From: Myxococcota bacterium
GTDB lineage: Bacteria; Myxococcota_A; UBA796; UBA9615; JAKLKC01
Reading direction: 5' to 3'
DNA length: 64,000 bases
NCBI GenBank assembly: GCA_023150875.1
Contig: JAKLKC010000010.1
Location: forward strand, 62,001-126,000
Positions 34,200 to 41,307 of the stretch are shown piece by piece (position 1 is the stretch's first letter; every line of letters begins with the position of its first letter). The notes under the pieces are model-generated. The model ran no database searches, was not told where the DNA came from, and saw only the letters and a list, made by a program, of their open reading frames with translations. The position numbers and the translations under genes were made by a program.

Positions 34200-36101
34200 T
34201 CAAGCCCCGGCGCCGCGCCGCCTCCGTCCCGCCAGCAGCGCGCCCGCGGCGAGCCCGATCGCCGCCGCGCTCCCGGGCACCGCGGTCCCGCCGGTGGAGC
34301 ATCCCCCCTCGCCGGAGCCGCCCCCCCCGCCGCCGGTGGAGACGGGCTGCACCACCCGGATCTCGCCGAAGCCCCAGGCGTCCTCGCCGGTGGCGGGGTC
34401 CACCACCTGGCACCAGGTCGTGTAGTAGCCGGCGACCGCGGGCGCCACCCACGTGGCCGTACCCCCCTCGGTCTCCGCGAAGTCGCCGCCGTCGGCCCCC
34501 CAGTAATACTCCAGCGCCGTCACGTCGTCGGCGACCACGAAGACCGAGACCTCCAGCTCGGTCTCGGTGGAGACGGAGCTCTTGTCGCTGAGCACCCTGT
34601 CCCCCACCACCGTCACCGGGATGGACTCGTCGAGGCAGGCGTCGTCCACCAGCCCGTTGCAGTCGTTGTCCAGGCCGTCGCAGCGCTCGGGGGCCCCGGG
34701 GTGGACGGCGAACTGGGCGTCGTCGCAGTCCCCCTGGGCCTCGGTGACGGTGTCGCCGTCGTCGTCGTAGCGGGTGGTGCCATCGTCCACCAGCCCGTTG
34801 CAGTCGTTGTCCAGGCTGTCGGTGACCTCGGCGATCCCCGGGGCGACGCCGGGATCGTCGTCCAGGCAGTCCCCCTCGTCCTCGCTGAACCCGTCCCCGT
34901 CGTCGTCGAAGCGGGCCGTCCCCTCGTCCACCAGGTCGTCGCAGTCCTGGTCGACGCCGTCGGCGACCTCCACCGCCCCCGGGTAGATGAAGGGATCGCC
35001 GTCGTCGCAGTCGCCCGTGGACCAGGTGTACCCGTCGGCATCGCCGTCCCCCACCGGCGCGGACTGGTCGATCAGGGCGGTGAAAGACGCCTGCGCCCTC
35101 CCGTCGAAGGCGTCGATGGCGGTGAGCACGAAGGTGTGGGTGCCGGGGCTCAGGTGGACGTAGCGGAGGTCCACTTCGAACCGTACCAGCCCCGACTCGT
35201 CGGGGAACTCGTCCTCGATCACCCCGTCCAGGAGGCTCTCGAGGCGTACGTACAGGCTGTCCACGGGCTGCTCCGCGTCGCCCACCCGAGCCTCCACCAC
35301 CAGCGTCTGGAAGGTGTAGGAGGTCTTCAGGCCCGTCGGCTCCAGCACCAGCACCCGGGGAGGCGTGTTGTCCGACGACCCCGCCCCGTTGGCGAAGACC
35401 GGCACCCGGAGCAGCGGCTGGTAGGGGTCCCCGGTCTGGATCTCCACCTCCCCGTTCGCTTCGAGCAGGTCGGGAGCGGTGTAGCGGACCTCCACCAGGG
35501 CGACGGTGCCCGACGGCACCACCGCGCCGGCCCCGGAGAACGTGACCGAGAACCCGGGGGCGCTCCCCTGGGCCATGGCGACTTCCCCCAGGATCTCCAG
35601 GTCGTCGTGCCCCTGCACCGCGATCAGGATGGGCTGGGCCTCCGTCTCGCCGACGTAGACGTGCCCGAAGTCCACGAGCCCGGGCGACAGGCGCACGTCC
35701 GCCCCGAGCGGCACCGCCGAGCCCAGGAGCACCACCGGCAGGATGTCCTCCTCGGGGTCGTCGGACACCAGCTCCAGGGTGGCGAACGCCGCGGTGGCGG
35801 CGGTGGGGGCGTAGGTGACGGGCACCGAGACCCAACGGAACGGGGGTACCTCGGTGGGATGCTCCCCCACCGAGAACGCCGCGTCCGCCCCCGGCGGCAG
35901 CGCAGCCTCCAGGACGAGGGGGAGCTCGCCGGCGTTGTAGACCTCCACGTCCAGGGTCAGGACCTCGCCCACGGAGACCTGCCCGAAGTCCACCAGCTCC
36001 GCGGCGACGAAGATGTCCTGCTTCTCCTCGACGCCGCCGCAGGCGCTCACCGCCTGCCACGAGACCGCCAGCGCGAGGACGCCTGACCAGCCGTGACGCA
36101 T
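34200..36101 (-). CDS. surface lipoprotein with ASH-like, MopE-type repeats and MYXO-CTERM-like tail
   Basis: The start MRHGWSGVLALAVSWQAVSAC gives a lipobox with Cys21; in-frame sequence upstream is not signal-like. Of 633 residues, about 25-250 hold two ASH/choice-of-anchor-D-like beta domains (FVAAELVDFGQVSVGE and LSPGLVDFGHVYVGE). A third Ig-like domain follows. Then come three MopE-type metal-binding repeats (D-x-D-G-D-G, GDCDD, DNDCNGLVDD) at about 380-500. The C-terminus has a Gly-rich spacer, GGCSTGG, a hydrophobic helix (AAAIGLAAGALLA) and RRRR. That tripartite end fits a MYXO-CTERM-like sorting signal, unusual together with a lipobox. Probable outer-surface calcium- or copper-binding protein. 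Confidence 0.8.
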   Translation of the reverse strand: MRHGWSGVLALAVSWQAVSACGGVEEKQDIFVAAELVDFGQVSVGEVLTLDVEVYNAGELPLVLEAALPPGADAAFSVGEHPTEVPPFRWVSVPVTYAPTAATAAFATLELVSDDPEEDILPVVLLGSAVPLGADVRLSPGLVDFGHVYVGETEAQPILIAVQGHDDLEILGEVAMAQGSAPGFSVTFSGAGAVVPSGTVALVEVRYTAPDLLEANGEVEIQTGDPYQPLLRVPVFANGAGSSDNTPPRVLVLEPTGLKTSYTFQTLVVEARVGDAEQPVDSLYVRLESLLDGVIEDEFPDESGLVRFEVDLRYVHLSPGTHTFVLTAIDAFDGRAQASFTALIDQSAPVGDGDADGYTWSTGDCDDGDPFIYPGAVEVADGVDQDCDDLVDEGTARFDDDGDGFSEDEGDCLDDDPGVAPGIAEVTDSLDNDCNGLVDDGTTRYDDDGDTVTEAQGDCDDAQFAVHPGAPERCDGLDNDCNGLVDDACLDESIPVTVVGDRVLSDKSSVSTETELEVSVFVVADDVTALEYYWGADGGDFAETEGGTATWVAPAVAGYYTTWCQVVDPATGEDAWGFGEIRVVQPVSTGGGGGGSGEGGCSTGGTAVPGSAAAIGLAAGALLAGRRRRGAGA

Positions 36102-36353
36102 CCGTGCCCTCCGGGCCTGCCGAGCCCGAGTTGGGGCATCGGACGACGCCTGCTCTCGGAGCGCAGCCGAGGACGGTATCACCGGCTCCGAACGGCTGTC
36201 AAACCGGTCCGCCGGCGTGGCGGAGCGACGCGCGGCGCCACGTCCCTCGCGCGCGGTGGTTCCCTCTGTCCGGTTTCCGGCCTATGATGCTCAGGGCCCA
36301 ACGCTCACCCCCCGGACGCGGGTGGCGCCGCCGCGGACCCCGAGGAACCCGAC

Positions 36354-37976
36354 ATGCTCCATCCCCCGCGCCCCCGTCCCCTGCTCGCCCTCTCGGCCGC
36401 CATCGCCGTGGCGGGGCTCGTCGGTTGCGAGAGCGACTACGAGGTCACCAACGACGACGGCACCGGCGGCGCCGGCCGCGGCGCGCCGGACATCGAGGTG
36501 GTGCCGGGCGCCCTGGACTTCGGGAGCGTCGAGGCCGGCCAGACCCACACCCTGACCACCGCCATCCGCAACGTGGGGAACGCCACCCTCCAGATCCACG
36601 CGTTCGTCCTGGACGGACCCGACTCCTTCGTCATCGCCGACGATGGCCTGGACCGGCTCCTCGCCCCCGAGGAGGAGGTGGAGCTGTCCGTCACCTACGC
36701 GCCGGTCACCAGCGAGACCGCCACGGGCACCCTCTTCATCGAGTCGAACGACCCCGAGGACGAGCGCTTCCCCGTCGCCCTGCAGGCCACCGGCCTGGCG
36801 CCCCGCATCGAGATCACCCCCAACACCTGGGACATGGGGGACTGGGAGATCGGCTGCGAGACCGAGGTGGAGCTCCGGGTCCGCAACGTGGGCTCCGCGG
36901 ACCTGGTGGTGGACGACGTCTCCTTCGAGCCCACGAGCCCCGACATGAGCCTCACGCCCCACGCCCTGGCGGGGACGGTGATGGTGCCGGGCGACCAGCG
37001 CTCCCTCTTCGTGCGCTTCGCACCGACCGACACCCTGGACGACGCCGGCTACCTCTACATCGACAGCAACGACCCCGCCAACCCCCGGGCGATGGCGACC
37101 CAGACCGGCCGCGGCCACCTGGGAGCCCGGCTGATCGACTCCTACGTCCAGGAGGGCAACAACTGGACCGACATCCTCTGGGTGGTCGACAACTCGTGCT
37201 CCATGGACCTGGAGCAGGCGTCGATGGCGGCGAACTTCTCGGCGTTCCTGGGGATCGTGCAGGCGGCGGACGTCGACTACCACATCGCGGTGGTCACCAC
37301 CGACAGCTACACGTTCCGGGTGGGCAACGGCGTACGGGTGATCGACCCGCTCACCAGCGACCCCGAGACCGCGTTCGCCGCGATGGTGCAGGTGGGAACC
37401 TCGGGCTCGGGCAGCGAGATGGGGCTCAAGTACGGCAGCGAGGCCCTGACCCCGCCCATCACCGATCCCGGCCACACCAACGAGAACTTCCTCCGGGACG
37501 AGGCGGGGCTCCGGGTGGTCTTCGTCTCGGACGAGGAGGACCAGTCCCCGAACACCGTCACCAGCTACGTCTCGTTCCTGCAGTCGCTGAAGATCAACCC
37601 GGAGCACGTGGTGCTCTCGGCGATCTCGGGCCAGAACACCGGGTGCAGCAGCGCCGCGGGAAGCGCCGATCCCGCCCCCCGCTACGAGTCGGCGGTGTCC
37701 TCCACCGGCGGGATCAGCAGCTCCATCTGCGACTCGGACTGGATCGCCACCCTCACCGACCTCGCCTGGGCGTCCCTCTCCTACCAGGACACCTTCCAGC
37801 TCACCGCGCAGCCGGTGGTGGAGAGCATCGAGGTCTACGTCAACGGGGTGCCGATCTACGTCGGCTGGCAGTACGACGGGTCCCTCAACGCGGTGATCTT
37901 CGACCCCGATTACATCCCCGACAACGGCGACCAGGTCGACGTGGCCTACAACGTCCTCGGGGTCTGCGGGGGCTAG
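36354..37976 (+). CDS. lipoprotein with two ASH-like domains and a vWA-like domain
   Basis: The 540-residue protein has a lipoprotein signal with lipobox GLVGC (Cys25). Two ASH-like domains follow (GALDFGSVEAGQTHTL near 50 and NTWDMGDWEIGCETEV near 155). From about residue 265 the sequence DILWVVDNSCSMDLEQ contains the D-x-S-x-S-like MIDAS start of a von Willebrand A domain (here D-N-S-C-S), with LRVVFVSDEEDQS at the later Asp position. Such proteins bind ligands through a divalent metal at the cell surface. The stop codon shares the palindrome CTAG with the convergent gene at 37973. Confidence 0.8.
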   Translation: MLHPPRPRPLLALSAAIAVAGLVGCESDYEVTNDDGTGGAGRGAPDIEVVPGALDFGSVEAGQTHTLTTAIRNVGNATLQIHAFVLDGPDSFVIADDGLDRLLAPEEEVELSVTYAPVTSETATGTLFIESNDPEDERFPVALQATGLAPRIEITPNTWDMGDWEIGCETEVELRVRNVGSADLVVDDVSFEPTSPDMSLTPHALAGTVMVPGDQRSLFVRFAPTDTLDDAGYLYIDSNDPANPRAMATQTGRGHLGARLIDSYVQEGNNWTDILWVVDNSCSMDLEQASMAANFSAFLGIVQAADVDYHIAVVTTDSYTFRVGNGVRVIDPLTSDPETAFAAMVQVGTSGSGSEMGLKYGSEALTPPITDPGHTNENFLRDEAGLRVVFVSDEEDQSPNTVTSYVSFLQSLKINPEHVVLSAISGQNTGCSSAAGSADPAPRYESAVSSTGGISSSICDSDWIATLTDLAWASLSYQDTFQLTAQPVVESIEVYVNGVPIYVGWQYDGSLNAVIFDPDYIPDNGDQVDVAYNVLGVCGG

Positions 37977-38701
37977 CCGTCCTCCAACGCCAGGGTCAGG
38001 GTGTAGTCCGACGGCACGTTGTGGTGGCAGGCGACGGAGACGATCCGGACCTGCCCCGACTCCATGAAGAGGGGCGGGTCGGCCGCGGCGGGGTAGGCGC
38101 TGTCGAAGCCGTCCTCGTGGGTGACCTCGCCGGCGCCGCCGTCGCCGTCCAGGGCGAAGACGACGAAGTCCAGGTCCGACTCGCCGCTCCAGGCCCCCGT
38201 GGGGTCCGAGGGCCGATAGGGGGCGTTGTCCCCCTCGGGCCGATGGGTCCACTCCAGGGTCACGGAGAGGGAGCCCGTGCCCGCGGCCCCGACCACGTAG
38301 AAGTCCACGTCGCCGGTGAACCAGCCGGAGTGGACGGGCTCCCGGGTGTCGGGCTCGCCGTCGCCGTCGACGTCCAGCTCGTGCTCGGGCCACTCGGGCC
38401 AGGGTGGCGTGCCGGGCTCCTCCTCGTATCCGCAGTTGAAGGCGTAGCCCGAGACGATGGTGGTCCCGCCCGGCTCGATGGTCCCCACGTCCTGGAGGTC
38501 CAGGCGGGTGGCGCCGAGCTGCTCGTCCTCGAAGACGTAGCGGGGGGGCAGATCGCCCGGGGCATCGTCCGCGGAATACAGGTAGCGGGGCCAACCCTCG
38601 CAGCCCGCGACGGTCGCCAGCGCCGGGAGTACCAGCACCGCGACCCCGGCCCGGAGCGCCGGGCGCGTCCTTCGTCCTGCCACGCCGTCGCGAACCTCCA
38701 T
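37973..38701 (-). CDS. hypothetical lipoprotein
   Basis: The ATG at 38701 gives 242 residues, beginning with a basic N-terminus and lipobox TVAGC (Cys34). The mature part is acidic and beta-rich (TTIVSGYAFNCGYE, GDVDFYVVGAAGTGSLSVTLEWTH, DLDFVVFALDGDGGAG) and resembles the pre-peptidase C-terminal-like (PPC) beta-sandwich pattern of secreted proteins, at low confidence. It ends convergently with the vWA lipoprotein, sharing four bases. It stands in the secreted-protein run with no known function. Confidence 0.65.
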   Translation of the reverse strand: MEVRDGVAGRRTRPALRAGVAVLVLPALATVAGCEGWPRYLYSADDAPGDLPPRYVFEDEQLGATRLDLQDVGTIEPGGTTIVSGYAFNCGYEEEPGTPPWPEWPEHELDVDGDGEPDTREPVHSGWFTGDVDFYVVGAAGTGSLSVTLEWTHRPEGDNAPYRPSDPTGAWSGESDLDFVVFALDGDGGAGEVTHEDGFDSAYPAAADPPLFMESGQVRIVSVACHHNVPSDYTLTLALEDG

Positions 38702-38745
38702 GCCCGCCCATGGTAGCACCCGGTGGCGCGGCGGGCGAGGCGGGG

Positions 38746-40014
38746 TCAGTTCGCGGTGAGGGCCCCGTCCACCACCACCCGGGACACGGCGGTGATCTCG
38801 GCGGTGTCCTCCAGGGCGAAGACGTCGAGGGAGTAGCGGGTGACCTGCACGGTGGCGACCCCCCGGCCATAGGGATTGAAGGCGCTGGACGGTACAGTCA
38901 CCGAGGCGGCGTCGGCGAAGCGGCAGAGGATCGACCCCGTGTAGGCGTACGACGGGGCCTCGAACATGCCGATGTCGACGATCACGCCGTCGGCGCCGGG
39001 GGCGCCCAGGGACAGGGTCAGGCCGGCGCTCCGGTTGAACGAGTTGGCTCCGTAGTTGGCGAGGCTGGGGCTGACGTTCAGGGAGGGCGGCGTGGTGAAG
39101 GCCGGCGAGATCGTCTGGGCCGGGATGTCCGCGCCCCCCGCGAGCTGCACGGCGTAGGAGGTCGCCGTGGCGATGGCCGTGAGCGGGAGGGGATCGGCGA
39201 TGTAGAACCAGGACGTGTCCGGCGTGTCCCCGGGGGGCAGGTTCACCGTGCTCGGTCCGATCAGGTTCACCAGGCTCCCGGCGTCCCGGGGGCTGACGGT
39301 GACCCCGGTGCCCGGCGCCGTGGGATCGTAGGGGCCGCAGGAACCGAACGCGGGGAGGGCCGCGCCGTAGTCGATCTCGGGCCACACCGGGACGTCGTCT
39401 GGGAACCAGAAGTACGCGATGCCGAAGGAGAAGTCCGAGGGGGGAGTGACGTAGATGCTGGGGTCGAGGTAGTCGACCCGGCCGACGGACAGGTAGCCCC
39501 CCACCAGGCCCGAGTAGTCGGAGACGTAGGTGTAGGCGCCGGGCAGGGTCCCCGTCCCGTCGGAGTTGTCGACCCGGACGTCCACCACCGTCCCCGGGGC
39601 GCCCGCTGGGGTCCAGGCGACGATCTCGGTGGGGTTGACGCTCTCGACGACGGCGACTCCGTCCCCGAAGCGGAGAGCGGTGTCGGTCACCTCGGTGAAC
39701 CCGCTCCCGCGGATGGTCACCTGGGTCAGGCCGGCCGCGGCGCCTTGGGCCGGGGACACCGAGTCGACCTCCACCGCCCCGGGGACGCCGGTGTCGTCGT
39801 CGGCGACGTCGTCGTCGGGGCCGGGTCCGGTGTCGTCGTCCCCCACCTGGCTGTCGTCGTCCCCCACCTGGCTGTCGTCGTCCCCCGGCCCGTCGTCGTC
39901 GCCGTCGTCGTCGTCCAGCGCCTCCGGCGCGAAGCCGATGTTGGCGCAGCCCGCCCCGAGGACCGCGGACAGCGCGACCATCCCCACCCAGCGGTGCCGT
40001 TCTCCGTCCGTCAT
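38746..40014 (-). CDS. lipoprotein with Asp-rich linker and IPT/TIG domain
   Basis: The ATG at 40014 gives 422 residues, with lipobox LGAGC (Cys23). It is followed by an extremely Asp-rich linker made of GDDDSQV-type units, which would present a negatively charged, calcium-attracting spacer. Then comes an IPT/TIG immunoglobulin-like domain (VDSVSPAQGAAAGLTQVTIR then GSGF, ending PGAYTYV). The C-terminal about 250 residues are beta-rich and not recognised. In-frame sequence upstream of the ATG is Arg/Ala-rich, so this start is preferred. It is probably anchored in the outer membrane. Confidence 0.75.
   Translation of the reverse strand: MTDGERHRWVGMVALSAVLGAGCANIGFAPEALDDDDGDDDGPGDDDSQVGDDDSQVGDDDTGPGPDDDVADDDTGVPGAVEVDSVSPAQGAAAGLTQVTIRGSGFTEVTDTALRFGDGVAVVESVNPTEIVAWTPAGAPGTVVDVRVDNSDGTGTLPGAYTYVSDYSGLVGGYLSVGRVDYLDPSIYVTPPSDFSFGIAYFWFPDDVPVWPEIDYGAALPAFGSCGPYDPTAPGTGVTVSPRDAGSLVNLIGPSTVNLPPGDTPDTSWFYIADPLPLTAIATATSYAVQLAGGADIPAQTISPAFTTPPSLNVSPSLANYGANSFNRSAGLTLSLGAPGADGVIVDIGMFEAPSYAYTGSILCRFADAASVTVPSSAFNPYGRGVATVQVTRYSLDVFALEDTAEITAVSRVVVDGALTAN
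39831..39893. repeat. tandem 21-bp repeat coding the Asp-rich linker
   Basis: Three consecutive 21-bp units start at 39831, 39852 and 39873. The first two are identical; the third diverges in its last third. Each encodes seven residues (GDDDSQV type) of the lipoprotein linker. Being a multiple of three, copy-number change would alter linker length without a frameshift. Confidence 0.75.
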
Positions 40015-40134
40015 CGCCCTGATCGTCCCCTGCCCCGGCCGGCCCGCCCACCGGGCCCGCCGAGTCGAATCTAGCAGATCCCCGGGGTGAGCGCCCGCGC
40101 GCCCCCAGGAGGCACCGTCATTTCCGCTCCCTCC

Positions 40135-40164
40135 TGCCCGAGCCCGTGCCTGAGCCCGTGCGCG
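40135..40164. repeat. intergenic GAGCCCGTGCC word repeat
   Basis: Two adjacent copies of a GCCCGAGCCCGTGCC / CTGAGCCCGTGC word lie in the gap between the IPT lipoprotein and the FG-GAP gene. The same word makes up the arms of the inverted repeat at 28484-28576. It appears only between genes here. Confidence 0.55.
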
Positions 40165-40249
40165 CGTCCGACCCACCGCGACGTGCCGAGGCGTCGACCG
40201 GCCCCCCCGGCCGGCGGGGCCTCCCCCCACCCTGGCGACGGGACCCGAG

Positions 40250-41188
40250 CTACAGGCTGGAGGAGAGGAAGAGGAACGCGGCCCCGGTGTAATTCCCCGG
40301 GAACTGCTGGTAGGACGACGACCCCAACAGGACGTCCTCCCGTCCGTCGCCGTCCACGTCCCCCGCTCGACCGACCGCGCCGCCGACGGGGCGGGTGGAG
40401 GAAGACCCGGTGAAGCGGACCCAGGCCAGCTCCCCCACCACGCCGTCGACGAAGGTGCCCCCCCGCAGGAGGTAGACCGCGCCCGAGTCGCCGTACCCGC
40501 TCTCGCCGACGAGCAGCTCGTCGCACCCGTCGCCGTCCACGTCCCCGGCGGTGGCGAGGGAGCTCCCGAGGTAGTCCAGGACGCCGTCCCCCACGATGGT
40601 CGCGTCGACCTCGGAGAGGAGGATTTCCCCCGCGAACGGGCCGTGGTGGACGTAGAGGCCGCCGCTGCTACTCCCGTTCAGGTCCGCGTACGGGGACACC
40701 GCGGCGATGTCCGCCTGCCCGTCGCAGTCGAAGTCCCCCGCCGCGACCCTCTCGCCGACGCCGTGGAAGGTGTCGTCGAGGATCCGGGCGAAGGCGTCCT
40801 CCGGACTGGTCTCGGGCGGGAAGTCGCCGGGCAGCACGTAGATCGCCCCGCCGTAGAACGGGTCCGCGGGCGGGTAGACCAGCACCCCGGGGGCGCTCAC
40901 CGCGACGTCGTCGCGCCCGTCGCCGTCGAGGTCCGCCACGGCCAGCGAGATCCCGTAGTCCCCGTCGGAGGCGACACCCCACGAGGAGCTGTGAGGGGTG
41001 TCGAGGTCGAAGAGTCCGTGGACGGGACCGGAGATCACGCCCATCCCTCCGATCACCGGGCCGTACGGGTTGGCGTCCGGCGCGCCGAAGATGAGGTCGG
41101 GCCATGCGTCGCCGTCCAGGTACCCGGTGGCGATGATGTCTCCCCGGCCGAGCTCGTGGTACTCGACCCTGCCGTCGGCGTACTCCAC
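40250..41188 (-). CDS. FG-GAP / integrin-alpha-like repeat protein, probably 5'-truncated
   Basis: The 312-residue frame, from a GTG at 41188, contains at least four FG-GAP repeats, each with a calcium-loop D-x-D-x-D-G (DLDGDGRDDVAVSAPG, DFDCDGQADIAAVSPY, DVDGDGCDELLVGESG, DVDGDGREDVLLGSSS). Such propellers are secreted and stabilised by calcium. The frame begins inside a partial repeat (GYLDGDAWPDLIFGAPDAN) and has no signal peptide. The in-frame sequence upstream, open into the feoB promoter, has no plausible start or signal either. The gene therefore looks like the 3' remnant of a longer surface protein, though a cytosolic form from this GTG cannot be excluded. Confidence 0.7.
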   Translation of the reverse strand: MEYADGRVEYHELGRGDIIATGYLDGDAWPDLIFGAPDANPYGPVIGGMGVISGPVHGLFDLDTPHSSSWGVASDGDYGISLAVADLDGDGRDDVAVSAPGVLVYPPADPFYGGAIYVLPGDFPPETSPEDAFARILDDTFHGVGERVAAGDFDCDGQADIAAVSPYADLNGSSSGGLYVHHGPFAGEILLSEVDATIVGDGVLDYLGSSLATAGDVDGDGCDELLVGESGYGDSGAVYLLRGGTFVDGVVGELAWVRFTGSSSTRPVGGAVGRAGDVDGDGREDVLLGSSSYQQFPGNYTGAAFLFLSSSL

Positions 41189-41246
41189 GCTGAAAGTCCG
41201 TTGACTTCGTCCGGGGCGTGCCGCATATTGCTGACTGTCCAGGCGT

Positions 41247-41261
41247 TGAAAGTGAATTTCA
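41247..41261 (+). promoter_or_regulatory. Fur-box-like operator upstream of feoB
   Basis: TGAAAGTGAATTTCA is a near-perfect 7-1-7 inverted repeat and matches 10 of 14 positions of the Fur 7-1-7 consensus TGATAATNATTATCA. It is one of few AT-rich words in the area and lies 46 bases before the feoB ATG. Fur-Fe(II) repression of the feo operon is the natural reading. Confidence 0.55.
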
Positions 41262-41307
41262 TCTTCGGCTTCAGCCCCCGCGCGCCGTCGCGCCGCCCCG
41301 TGAGGCG

